Notes under the pieces: model-generated | The model's database searches: none | What the model was told of the DNA's origin: nothing | The model's input: only the letters and a program-made list of their open reading frames with translations | Assembly (NCBI GenBank): GCA_024404875.1 | Contig: JAKSPK010000014.1 | Location: 1-49,436, forward strand | Direction: 5' to 3' | Length of the DNA: 49,436 nucleotides | Origin: Oscillospiraceae bacterium | Lineage (GTDB): Bacteria; Bacillota; Clostridia; Oscillospirales; Ruminococcaceae | Shown here: positions 18,001 through 26,414 of the stretch, in pieces | Numbering within the stretch: position 1 is the first letter of the stretch | Layout of the letters: the number at the start of each line of letters is the position of its first letter | Position numbers and translations under genes: made by a program

Positions 18001-21000
18001 CTATCAGCCGGACACAAGCCGCGCAGGAACATTCTGCTTCCGCGCCGCGATGTATCAGGAAAGCAAACGCATTTCCGAGACCGACCTCACACTCACACTC
18101 ATGCCGGCTGAACAGCTTTCTCTGCTCAGCGACGAATGTGCCGTTATCGACTGGGCGATAATCGCCGCGAAATCCGATCCTGCTCAAAACGAGCTGCGCA
18201 CCGTTCTGGAGTATATTCCGGTATATGACGGCAGCTATTATGTCACAGTCTCCGATATCGTGCCGGATGCTGCTCCGCCGAAGATCATCAGCGGAGACAG
18301 CATGACCGTCGGCAGTATTATCAATAATGCGAATGAAGCAATCGTTCCAGTCACACTGAAAGCGGGCGTTTCCTACCACATCATCCAGGATCTGCCGCGC
18401 TTTGCAGACATTGATCCGGACATCTCTCTGCTGCGCATTTCACAGACTGCACCCCGAAGCTGTGAGGATCTTTCAGATTACGCATTTGACCCGTTCAGTG
18501 CAGTATCATTCGATCCGAATTACAACGGCGAAAATGCGCCTGACATCACATACAGCACACTGACTGCCGAATCTGCTGCGGACGATATCATCCGACTTGT
18601 CCCTGACACAGATTACATTATTTACAGCAGGATGCTCGAACCGGATCGCATAGACCTCTGTTTTATTCTGACCGGCAGCTTTTTCGATGCCCGTATCACA
18701 CATTATTCCGCAGCAGTCTATCCGATCTCCGGTCAGATCGAATGCGGCAGTGTGCAGAACGTGAGCAGCAATGCAAGAACGGCCAGCTATCTGTTTATTC
18801 CGCCTGAAACGGCTGAATACGAGTTCCTCTGCGGAATCCGTGAACCACTGATAAATCAGGCGCTTGCTTCCGGCATATACGATCCGGAATTCTGGATGCT
18901 GCCGGAGATCCATATTTTTTCGGATAACGGCAGCGATATCCCGCTGGCAGCGACCGGCGGCAATGTTATGCGTGCAAGCCTGACAGCAGGCGCAGCATAT
19001 CATATCAGCCTCGGTTCAATCGCGGCCTATGACCGCTATACACTCTGCATTCAGCCTGCAGACGGCTCTGTATCGCCCTTTGAAAATGTTTCCGGTGCTT
19101 TCCTTCTGCCGGATGACATGACAACCGAGGAAGAGCTGTTTGTCTTTGACGGTAACCCGGTTACGCCGGAGCTTGCTCTTTATGACGGCAGCCGCAAGCT
19201 GAATGCCGGTTCGGATTACGATGTATTTTATTTAAGCAATACCGCACCGGGCGAAATGGCGGCGGTTGCCGTCAGCCGCGGCGATGTGACGGATTATCTG
19301 CTGCTTACGCAATATATCAGTCAGCCGCTTTCCGCCGATATCCCCGAAACGATCTACGCAGATTCGGCTCTCAATGCTTATATGTTCCGTGCAGATACGG
19401 ACGGATACTACAGCGTCATGTTTTCCGCTCCGGCGAATGGCACCGCCGTCGTCCGGATCAACGGCGAGCTGCTTCCGCCTTCCCCTGCAGAATACCCGGC
19501 CGCCGCTGAATATCTGCTGAAAGCAAATGGCTTACTCTATATCACCGTTTCTCAATGTGACGGTGATGCGGAGCTGCTGATCCGCAATGCACGCTCGATC
19601 TCAGGCGGCGTACTGATCCCCGAAACCGATTACTACCTGACCGACAGCGACGATCCGACACCTCCTTGCCGCCTCACGCTGCCGGACGGAACACACCCGG
19701 AATACGGCAAGGATTTCACGGTCAGCTCTGTATATCGTGACGGGGATGCAGCAGCAGTGATCTGTGCGACAGGCACAGGCGACTACGCCGGCTGCCTGAC
19801 TGCTGCGCTCCCGATTGCTTTCCGCGCCGAAACGGATATCCCCTATACTGTGACCGGACTGCCGGAGGATAATGACTTCTGCACCTGCCTGTTCACACCG
19901 AAGCACAGCGGGAGCTATACGATTCGGACATTTGCTTCTCCGGCGGTTTATCATAGCGCAGCTTTGACGAATTATTATGATACAGATCAGGACACCTCCG
20001 TTGACACCCTGCTGCGCATCACAGACGAAAACGGCATTTTTCTCGGCTCAAACGACAGCTTCGGCGGCAATTCGTTCGCAGGGCTGGAGGTACAGCTGTA
20101 CGCAGGAACAAAGTACTGCATTCAGATCAGCAACCGCAATCCGCGGAATGCAGCATATATCAGCTATGGCTTTATCATCCTCGATCAGAAGCAGCTGCTC
20201 AGCGATATGAGCATCAAAACGGAATCTTCCGAGCTGACCGGCACTGCACTTCCGCCGCTCACTGTCACGGCAAAGGACGGCAGTCTGCTGAAAGAAGGCA
20301 TTGATTATGTCACGCAGACGATCCCCTGTGCAAAGGTGAAGGATCTTTGTCTGCTGGCTGAGGGCATCGGAAACTATACCGGCTATGCAGCGGTAATGCT
20401 TCATACGGTACTGGAAAGCAGCCGCGTTACGGAAAACGGCGCACCGACCGATGCCGAGATTGAAATAAATGTCCCGTTTGCGCATAGCCGGAATCAGTAC
20501 TTTTTCCGTCTGTTCCAAAGCCGCGATCTGAAGCTCCTTGCTGCGGACGGCGATGCTGTTTCCGGCTGGCTGACTGATCTCAGCAATCCGCTCAGCAGCT
20601 TTCAGATCTCCGATGAAGAACCGGTAAATGTGGAAAGCGGACAATATGTGCTGCGCATTGCCGATGAACCGGATACTGATCCGCTGTACAGCCGAGTTGT
20701 CACACTCGCCGGAGAGAAAACGATGATCTCCGAAACTGATATCTCGGTGAGCAATGTGCAATATACCGGCGCACTGGTCTGTCCGCCGCTGACGGTTTCA
20801 GATCACGGAAAACTTCTTCATGAAGATATTGACTATGTCGTCTGGACATACTCCGATCTGACCGGATGCGGCCGGCACGAATTGATGATTGAGGGCATCG
20901 GCCGGTACTGCGGAAGCGCATCTGCTGAATTTTTCATTCTGCCGGCGCAGAGCAGCGGCACATTGACCGCAGGAACATACGCCTTTGACATCACCGAACC

Positions 21001-22258
21001 CGGAAGCGCTGTCTGCAAGGACTGGACACCGCAGACTGACCGCTGCTTCATCAGCAAATCAAACTTCTGCGACAGCGTTGTTACAGTATTCGACAGCAGC
21101 GGCAGATCGGTCTGCGAGCTGTACGGAGCGGGCCGGAAGTCGGCAGAGATCGAAACCGTTCCGCATCAAACATATCGGATTTGTGTCCGCTTGTATAGTT
21201 CTTCCATGACTGGAACGGCCGACCTCACGGTTCTCGAAGATTACCGTCTGCTCAACAGATGCGATGTGCAGATCGGTGAACTTCGAAACGGTCAGCTGCC
21301 GAAATACGCAGTTTACGACGGTGAAACACTGCTCACCGAAGGAACGGATTATCTGCTTCGATCCGATCTCGCCGGCGATACCGCAGGCACCGGCTTTCTT
21401 CAGTTCACCGGCCTCGGTCTTTATTCCGGTGAGCTGGTCTGGGCATATGAAGTCAGTCCGGCGCATATCAATGATCCGCTGATCGATGCAGAAGCTGCCG
21501 ATTCCGAGACAGCACTCCACTGCAATGAGCTCCGGCATATCATCCGCGGCAGAAGCGGCGCGCAGCGTATCTTTTCATTCACAGCGCCGGCGGACGGCAG
21601 CTATTCGCTCATTCTTCCCGATCTGTATGAAGCGATGACTGCTTATGTCTATCTTCCGGACGGTTCCCGCACCGATGATACCAAGCAGATCTCGCTGCAC
21701 GCTGGGGAGACACTCCGCATTCTCTGTATCACGAATATTTTCAGCCCCGTTGATGAATTTGAGTATTATCAGATCGGCGTACAAAGTGATGTGCCCGGTG
21801 CTTCAAAACAATTCAGTGCTGACGGGCTCCTCTGTGAGTTCCGCGGATCGGATGCCGTTGTCACGGCGCTGGAAGCCGAAATGACCGGCATTTTCATCCC
21901 GGAGGTTTTCACGGATCCTGCTGACGGCACAGAATACTCATTCGGCGGCATCAGCTCCTTGCTTTGCAGTACGCTTGCCGGAACGCATACGATATTCGGC
22001 GAGACCGGCGGCGCTGTAGAGCAGTTCTGCCTGGAACATGGACTCTGCTTTGCGGCGGTTGATCCGCTGACCGGCTGCACCGGCGATGTATCCGGCGACG
22101 GCATACTGAGTATGGATGACATCCTGACAATCACACGCTGGATCAATGAGTGCCCCGGAATGCAGCTCTCCGATGCAGCAATCGCGCTGGCAGACTGCAA
22201 CGCAGACGGAATCCTCGACGGTATGGATCTCCGCATCCTGCTCGAAAGCATATCATAA
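15056..22258 (+). CDS. giant secreted modular subtilisin-like protease (S8) with leucine-rich repeats and C-terminal dockerin
   Basis: The 2400-residue product starts at an ATG with GGAGG six bases upstream (the frame from 14861 crosses the promoter). Order of parts: signal peptide (to about 35); propeptide-like region to about 210; S8 catalytic domain with Asp232 (VAVIDTG), His265 (SHGTHCSG), oxyanion Asn348 (SAGNES) and Ser422 (GTSMAAP). A chitobiase-C-like module (about 485-560; TEVYYTLDDSEPTPETG) comes next, then BspA-like leucine-rich repeats (about 590-890; SVTSIGDRAFYASDLKTLTA). An Ig-like segment and a long C-terminal half follow, with at least five recurring modules of about 170-195 residues. 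The last 60 residues form a type I dockerin with two Ca-binding loops (GDVSGDGILSMDD and DCNADGILDGMD). It is therefore probably exported and plugged into a cohesin-bearing scaffold, where it would process or degrade protein. The catalytic residues look intact. No cohesin or scaffoldin gene is in the window. Confidence 0.93.
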   Translation: MKIISKASALLTAAGILSAASLRAFPVLPASSLHTRSLSRFMHQTAALPQPEAPFSSLRYNAEEQQLYCDGRPVGSAFGDFRVSGGTVCVRGAVAGQPEKSFVPLSECAEAFGCEIEETESGSVIRSPFQSCRLIARSDAEIEAPQQLVNGDIRILCYDSPAETYAAYRRLQSDSRIREISPDGIVYIGAASEDYDINRYSWGRTAIGADQFTEWLKAERDFLPEIKVAVIDTGLYTDHEWFTGRIAEGGISFAGTDDFTDGHSHGTHCSGIIVQSTPENVKILPIKALADSGYATDTNIYCAMMYAVEQKSDIISMSLGGEGMNWLTKEAVQAADAADIPVIVSAGNESRDTGYGALTGFDSCVTISALSQNYDTVSGQTKYELAYYSDFGSNVDFCAPGSRIHSAVAAPDNAVEMMSGTSMAAPFAAAAYADLRSYDPGLTSAEIYTLLKANALDLGESGFDEFYGWGMVDLSAFRFSVTFVPPPAILPAVVNQTNPFTVTINAPADTEVYYTLDDSEPTPETGILYEEPFMLEASAIVRAAAFSDGRPSRTVRQAYCIENADVISPYLVSDGVLNGYTGVRTKLDLSADFPDGSLNAIGDDAFANSRITEITLPDSVTSIGDRAFYASDLKTLTANGVTAVGCQAFMDSALETANLGALDSLGALAFFRCEKLRTLSCSDDISLRSIPDYAFAQCNRLNKLPFAWETVAEIGAHAFENCKGINTVALPVLRSLGDAAFAHSSILSLTLPESQTVLPARVLNNTPLESLSAHGVTEIGTEALANLDKPALSLDIDLSRITKLGNHALDGLIFDTPVNFDSLTECGTGALDHSSAPNYTFPLLRQITSEMFDELQGPILLAGAEEISDAALIRCTDGIFVGDALRSLAGNPIFYEYADDESLLPVTGGPADSLLRDYAEANGLTYLTLPAVYPADGDAITASQFDTVTLRVHSVSTEPVTLKWFTVTDEKETEIAGADAETYQPDTSRAGTFCFRAAMYQESKRISETDLTLTLMPAEQLSLLSDECAVIDWAIIAAKSDPAQNELRTVLEYIPVYDGSYYVTVSDIVPDAAPPKIISGDSMTVGSIINNANEAIVPVTLKAGVSYHIIQDLPRFADIDPDISLLRISQTAPRSCEDLSDYAFDPFSAVSFDPNYNGENAPDITYSTLTAESAADDIIRLVPDTDYIIYSRMLEPDRIDLCFILTGSFFDARITHYSAAVYPISGQIECGSVQNVSSNARTASYLFIPPETAEYEFLCGIREPLINQALASGIYDPEFWMLPEIHIFSDNGSDIPLAATGGNVMRASLTAGAAYHISLGSIAAYDRYTLCIQPADGSVSPFENVSGAFLLPDDMTTEEELFVFDGNPVTPELALYDGSRKLNAGSDYDVFYLSNTAPGEMAAVAVSRGDVTDYLLLTQYISQPLSADIPETIYADSALNAYMFRADTDGYYSVMFSAPANGTAVVRINGELLPPSPAEYPAAAEYLLKANGLLYITVSQCDGDAELLIRNARSISGGVLIPETDYYLTDSDDPTPPCRLTLPDGTHPEYGKDFTVSSVYRDGDAAAVICATGTGDYAGCLTAALPIAFRAETDIPYTVTGLPEDNDFCTCLFTPKHSGSYTIRTFASPAVYHSAALTNYYDTDQDTSVDTLLRITDENGIFLGSNDSFGGNSFAGLEVQLYAGTKYCIQISNRNPRNAAYISYGFIILDQKQLLSDMSIKTESSELTGTALPPLTVTAKDGSLLKEGIDYVTQTIPCAKVKDLCLLAEGIGNYTGYAAVMLHTVLESSRVTENGAPTDAEIEINVPFAHSRNQYFFRLFQSRDLKLLAADGDAVSGWLTDLSNPLSSFQISDEEPVNVESGQYVLRIADEPDTDPLYSRVVTLAGEKTMISETDISVSNVQYTGALVCPPLTVSDHGKLLHEDIDYVVWTYSDLTGCGRHELMIEGIGRYCGSASAEFFILPAQSSGTLTAGTYAFDITEPGSAVCKDWTPQTDRCFISKSNFCDSVVTVFDSSGRSVCELYGAGRKSAEIETVPHQTYRICVRLYSSSMTGTADLTVLEDYRLLNRCDVQIGELRNGQLPKYAVYDGETLLTEGTDYLLRSDLAGDTAGTGFLQFTGLGLYSGELVWAYEVSPAHINDPLIDAEAADSETALHCNELRHIIRGRSGAQRIFSFTAPADGSYSLILPDLYEAMTAYVYLPDGSRTDDTKQISLHAGETLRILCITNIFSPVDEFEYYQIGVQSDVPGASKQFSADGLLCEFRGSDAVVTALEAEMTGIFIPEVFTDPADGTEYSFGGISSLLCSTLAGTHTIFGETGGAVEQFCLEHGLCFAAVDPLTGCTGDVSGDGILSMDDILTITRWINECPGMQLSDAAIALADCNADGILDGMDLRILLESIS

Positions 22259-22302
22259 CAAAAGCCCCGAAGGCGGATGATCTCCGCTTTCGGGGCTGTT
22301 TT
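22259..22302. terminator. bidirectional terminator between the subtilase and the DacA-like gene
   Basis: A 15-base stem with one G-T wobble (AGCCCCGAAGGCGGA with TCCGCTTTCGGGGCT) has a short loop. TTTT follows on the plus strand after one G, and four T follow on the minus strand. It serves both convergent genes. Confidence 0.9.
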
Positions 22303-22311
22303 GAATACGGA

Positions 22312-23700
22312 TTATTTCTTCTGACTGTTCAGATGACCGGCGCGGGCTGCTGCGCGGCGCTTTCTGTCTTCATGATACCGGATCGTGAAGTACACACACG
22401 CGCCGATATAGAGAACAGAAAGGATAATGCCCAGCACCCATGTAGCCTTGAGATACTTGGAGCGGAAGAAGCCGGGGATTTCGCTGAGATTGTATTTCCA
22501 GAACGACCGTCCGACATCCGAGGATGCAACCACATCGATCTCAGCCAGCGTCTCACCGGAGTATTTCAGCATGACCTTGCCGAGCTTGTCACCCTCCTTG
22601 ACCGGCGCTTCTACCTCGTCCTCCCAGTCGCTGATCCGCTGCACACTGTTGATATCCATAGTATCACACCAGATACAGGAATAACCGGATGTCGGCCGCA
22701 CCAGCACATAGTCTACTTCGTCCGCATTCCGCACACGCACCTCACCAAGCTGCATATTCTCACTGAGGATATCTGTAAAGGAAAGATGCACAAACGCCCA
22801 TTCAAGAATGTTCCGCGCATCATCCAGATGATAGAAATGACGGTTTCCTTCCGGATCCTCTATCGGGGCATTCAATGTGACAACGAGATAATTGTTGCCG
22901 TCACGCGATCCCTTGCAGGCGAGACATCTGCCGCCCTCCTGTGAGTTGCCGGTCTTGATGCCGCGGACACCGTTGCAGTAGTATTCATCGGATTCATCCA
23001 TCATGAGATTAGAGTGCTTCCAGATCCAAGCGTCCTCTGCCCGTTCTGACGAAGGTTTGCTGGTCGCGGTAAAGCCGTTTGCGCAGGCGATATTCTCAAA
23101 ACGCGGAACGGTCATCGCATAGGCGAGCAGCTTTGTCGTATCTCTCGCCGATGTGAGCTGCCGCGCACTGTAAAGACCGGTACCGTTGAGGTAGCGCGTA
23201 TTTGTCATTTCCAGCTCAGCGGCCTTTTCGTTCATCAGGTCGGCGAAGTGATCCTGTGTACCGCCGAAATGCTCCGCGAGCATATAGGCCGCTTCAACAG
23301 AGGATGTCAGCATCATTGCATACATCAGCTCTTCGGCCGTCAGCGTATCGCCCGCTTCAATATTTGCATAGCGAAGATCCTCCGGATACTCATCTTTTTT
23401 GAAGATATCGTACATCTCCTCGCCTGCCGTGATATTAACCGCTGTCAGATCGGGGCAGTTTTCCAGTACGATCACCGCCGTCATAATCTGAACGAGCTGA
23501 CCGGGCATCTGCTTCAGATCAGCGCTTTTTTCATAGACGATCTGTCCGATATCAAGATTCATCAGCACGGCAGATTCACTCTGGATCGTGGTGCTCGGCG
23601 TAAATAGCAGCGCCTCTGCTTTCATCGGGACGAGCTGACCGATCAAAACCGCCGCGCTCGTGACCGCAGCACAAAGAAATGATATGATTCGTTTCCGCAT
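22312..23700 (-). CDS. D-alanyl-D-alanine carboxypeptidase (DacA/PBP5) homologue lacking the catalytic serine and lysine
   Basis: The 462-residue protein has a signal peptide, a peptidase S11-like domain and a C-terminal membrane helix (about 425-447) with a basic tail, the layout of DacA. The third motif KTG (248-250, GIKTGNSQEGG) is kept. The first motif SxxK, normally in the context PASxTKIMTA, reads PGQLVQIMTA (residues 66-75): Gln68 and Gln71 replace Ser and Lys. The second motif SxN reads SSV (133-135). The codons were checked on the strand and the frame is intact. It should not cleave or acylate and is probably a pseudoenzyme that binds wall peptide or regulates another PBP. The start has AGGAGA seven bases upstream. 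It is a single gene with its own weak promoter. Confidence 0.9.
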   Translation of the reverse strand: MRKRIISFLCAAVTSAAVLIGQLVPMKAEALLFTPSTTIQSESAVLMNLDIGQIVYEKSADLKQMPGQLVQIMTAVIVLENCPDLTAVNITAGEEMYDIFKKDEYPEDLRYANIEAGDTLTAEELMYAMMLTSSVEAAYMLAEHFGGTQDHFADLMNEKAAELEMTNTRYLNGTGLYSARQLTSARDTTKLLAYAMTVPRFENIACANGFTATSKPSSERAEDAWIWKHSNLMMDESDEYYCNGVRGIKTGNSQEGGRCLACKGSRDGNNYLVVTLNAPIEDPEGNRHFYHLDDARNILEWAFVHLSFTDILSENMQLGEVRVRNADEVDYVLVRPTSGYSCIWCDTMDINSVQRISDWEDEVEAPVKEGDKLGKVMLKYSGETLAEIDVVASSDVGRSFWKYNLSEIPGFFRSKYLKATWVLGIILSVLYIGACVYFTIRYHEDRKRRAAARAGHLNSQKK

Positions 23701-23754
23701 AGTTCCATCTCCTGCAATTATGATCCGTAGTCCGTTCGGACACGATTACTATAT

Positions 23755-23783
23755 ATTATAACAGATATTCCGCAAAAATGGAA
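23755..23783 (-). promoter_or_regulatory. promoter of the DacA-like gene
   Basis: On the minus strand, TATAAT (23755-23760) has a weak -35, TTCCAT (23778-23783), at 17 bases. Confidence 0.55.
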
Positions 23784-23896
23784 TAGCTTTTTTGAATTTT
23801 TTGCGGAAAATTTAAGAAACAACTGGTTTCGCGTCGGATTCCGCCTGAATTTTCGTCGCAATTCGGTATCACGACTTACTTTTCGCACGAAAAGCG

Positions 23897-23925
23897 TTGC
23901 ATTTTTATGAAAACCGTGTTATAAT
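23897..23925 (+). promoter_or_regulatory. promoter of the transhydrogenase operon
   Basis: TTGCAT (23897-23902) and TATAAT (23920-23925) have a 17-base spacer containing a TG at the extended -10 position. Confidence 0.85.
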
Positions 23926-24013
23926 ATACTTTATAGCACGTTTGCCGTTCAGCGGCATCCGCTTGTATGAACAAATCGTCCGCACCCGTACTGCGGAAGA
24001 AGGAGCATTCAGG

Positions 24014-24511
24014 ATGAAATGTCCATGTCAGCAGCAGCAGAGCAATCTCTCACTGCTTCAGCCTGTTCTGCAAAAATATGCGTCCGTCAAGGGCAGCCTT
24101 ATTACAATTTTGCAGCAGGCACAAGAAATTTACGGTTATCTGCCGACCGATGTGCTGTATCACATCGCCGAACAGACCGGCAGCACACCGGCGCGTGTGC
24201 TCGGTACTGCAACATTCTATACACAATTCCGCTTTCAGCCAATCGGCAAATATCTCATCACACTCTGTGACGGCACCGCCTGTCATGTCAACGGCAGTGC
24301 ACGCATTGCAGCAGCCGTACAGGAATATTTGCAGGTTGAGAACGGCGGCACAACCGCTGACGGGCTGTTTTCGTTCAGCATTGCAGCCTGTCTGGGATGC
24401 TGTTCCCTCTCGCCCGTCATGATGATCAACGAGGATACCTACGGTTCTCTCACACCTGCAAAGGTGCTTGAGATTCTCAAGGATATCCAGAAGAAGGAGG
24501 CGGCACAATGA
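24014..24511 (+). CDS. NuoE-like [2Fe-2S] subunit of an electron-bifurcating flavoprotein complex
   Basis: This 165-residue thioredoxin-fold protein has the four cysteines of NuoE/HndA/HydC: Cys85-x4-Cys90 and Cys126-x3-Cys130 (AACLGCCSLSPV). They hold a [2Fe-2S] cluster that passes electrons to or from the flavin subunit. The helical N-terminal part carries YGYLP, typical of the family. The ATG at 24014 has AAGGAG eight bases upstream; the longer frame from 23897 begins in the -35 box and is rejected. Its stop overlaps the next start (ATGA), so the two subunits are co-translated. With the next two genes it resembles the Stn-type transhydrogenase rather than a hydrogenase, since no H-cluster subunit is present. 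Confidence 0.9.
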   Translation: MKCPCQQQQSNLSLLQPVLQKYASVKGSLITILQQAQEIYGYLPTDVLYHIAEQTGSTPARVLGTATFYTQFRFQPIGKYLITLCDGTACHVNGSARIAAAVQEYLQVENGGTTADGLFSFSIAACLGCCSLSPVMMINEDTYGSLTPAKVLEILKDIQKKEAAQ

Positions 24512-26271
24512 GCATCCGGATCGCTGTCGGAAAGGGAAGCTGCGGCATCGCGGCCGGCGCACAAAAGGTATATGACAGTCTGGCGCAGGCGCTTTCCGAT
24601 TCCGATATTTCTCTCGATACAGTCGGCTGTATCGGTATGTGCTGGCTGGAGCCGATCGTCGATATCTATGAAAACGGCAGACTGACCGAAAGGCTTGTTC
24701 ATGTCGAACCACAGCATACAAAAATCATTGCGGAAGCCGTGCAATCCGGCGATCACGCCGCACTCGCATCGCTGCGCATCTCCGAGGATGACAGCAGCTT
24801 CCTCACCAAGCAAACCCGCATCGCGCTCCGCAACTGCGGCATTATTGATCCGGAGTCCATTGAGAGCGCAAAGGCAGCAGGCGGATATTCTGCCATTACA
24901 CGCATTCTTTCGCAGGAAAACGGCATGACGCCCGAAGAAGTCATCGAATGCATCAAGGTATCAGGTCTTGCCGGACGCGGCGGCGCGGGCTTCCCGACAT
25001 GGTTCAAATGGAATGCCGCAAGACAATCGGCAGGCGATGAAAAATATCTGATCTGCAATGCGGACGAGGGCGATCCCGGTGCATTCATGGACAGAGCCGT
25101 GATCGAATCCGATCCGCATACGCTGATCGAGGGCATGCTGATCGGTGCATATGCGATTGGTGCGCAGGAGGCAATCGTCTATGTCCGTGCGGAGTATCCG
25201 CTGGCGATCAAGCGCCTGGAACTGGCGATCGCACAGGCACGGGAAGCCGGATTCATCGGACAGAATATCCTCGGCTCGGCGTTCTCCTGTGAATTCCGCA
25301 TCAAGGCAGGCGCGGGTGCATTTGTCTGCGGCGAGGAGACTGCGCTGATCGAATCACTGGAAGGACAGCGCGGAATGCCGCGTCTGAAGCCGCCGTTCCC
25401 GGCGCAGGCCGGCTACTGGCAGAAGCCCTCTAATATCAACAATGTCGAGACCTATGCGAATGTGGCATGGATCATTACGAACGGCGGCGAGGCCTTTGCC
25501 GCAATGGGCACTGAGGATTCCAAGGGCACAAAAGTCTTTGCACTGACCGGCAAAATCCGACGCGGCGGTCTTGTGGAGATCCCGATGGGCATGACGCTGC
25601 GGGAGGTCATTTTTGATATCGGCGGCGGCATCCGAGACGGCGGAACATTCAAGGCCGTGCAAATGGGCGGCCCCTCCGGCGGCTGCATTCCGGAATCGCT
25701 GCTCGATACCGTGATCGACTACAAAAAGCTCGCCGCGACCGGCGCGATCATGGGCAGCGGCGGCATGGTTGTCATGGACGATTCGACCTGCATGGTCAAT
25801 ATGGCGAAATTCTTCCTCGATTTTACTGCGAAGGAATCCTGCGGAAAATGCGTTCACTGCCGCATCGGTACGAAGCGCCTGCAGGAAATCCTCACACGCA
25901 TTGTCGAGGGCAAGGGCAAAGAGGGCGATATCGAACTGCTGGAGGAGCTGTGCAATGCAGTCCGTGACGGCGCACTCTGCGGACTCGGCCAGACAGCGCC
26001 GAATCCGGTGTTGTCCACGCTGCGCTATTTCCGTGACGAATTTGAAGCACATATCCGCGAGCATCGCTGTCCCGCACATACCTGTACGGATCTGCTGCTC
26101 TACAAGATCGATCCACAGAAATGCAAGGGCTGTACAGCCTGTGCTCGGAAATGTCCTGTCACGGCGATCTCCGGTGCAGTCAAGGAGCCGCATGAGATCA
26201 ATACACGGGTCTGCATCAAATGCAGCCAGTGCATGAGCGTCTGTAAATTCGGCGCAGTCAGCGTCACCTGA
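24508..26271 (+). CDS. NuoF-like FMN/NAD(H) subunit with added ferredoxin domain (HydB/StnB type)
   Basis: The 587-residue protein has, in order: an N-terminal thioredoxin-like [2Fe-2S] domain with Cys12, Cys41 and Cys45 (GCIGMCWLEP); the NuoF FMN/NADH core with GLAGRGGAGFPTW at 153-165 and CNADEGDPGAFMDR; GAGAFVCGEETALIESLEGQ; a [4Fe-4S] motif, SCGKCVHCRIGT; and a C-terminal pair of [4Fe-4S] ferredoxin motifs (CKGCTACARKCP and CIKCSQCMSVCK). This is the NAD(H)-oxidising subunit where electron bifurcation takes place in HydABC/Stn-type complexes. It overlaps the previous gene by four bases. A 143-base gap separates it from the next subunit gene, without an obvious terminator. Confidence 0.92.
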   Translation: MSIRIAVGKGSCGIAAGAQKVYDSLAQALSDSDISLDTVGCIGMCWLEPIVDIYENGRLTERLVHVEPQHTKIIAEAVQSGDHAALASLRISEDDSSFLTKQTRIALRNCGIIDPESIESAKAAGGYSAITRILSQENGMTPEEVIECIKVSGLAGRGGAGFPTWFKWNAARQSAGDEKYLICNADEGDPGAFMDRAVIESDPHTLIEGMLIGAYAIGAQEAIVYVRAEYPLAIKRLELAIAQAREAGFIGQNILGSAFSCEFRIKAGAGAFVCGEETALIESLEGQRGMPRLKPPFPAQAGYWQKPSNINNVETYANVAWIITNGGEAFAAMGTEDSKGTKVFALTGKIRRGGLVEIPMGMTLREVIFDIGGGIRDGGTFKAVQMGGPSGGCIPESLLDTVIDYKKLAATGAIMGSGGMVVMDDSTCMVNMAKFFLDFTAKESCGKCVHCRIGTKRLQEILTRIVEGKGKEGDIELLEELCNAVRDGALCGLGQTAPNPVLSTLRYFRDEFEAHIREHRCPAHTCTDLLLYKIDPQKCKGCTACARKCPVTAISGAVKEPHEINTRVCIKCSQCMSVCKFGAVSVT

Positions 26272-26414
26272 CCTGTCGGAGGACGATAGAATCTGCCTGC
26301 ACATCTGTACCACACCACCAGCTCTGTGCGGTATTACATATAGATCCGAAGGATCATCTGATTATTGTTAGGATAATGGAATTCTGTAAGGATATGTGAG
26401 GTTTTCTGAGAACC

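Larger units (their letters stand above)
23701..24013. other. intergenic region with divergent promoters
   Basis: This 313-base stretch holds no credible gene. It contains the minus-strand promoter of the DacA-like gene, the plus-strand promoter of the transhydrogenase operon and an AT-rich middle. The plus-strand leader after 23932 is about 80 bases and shows no riboswitch-like structure that I can recognise. Confidence 0.6.
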
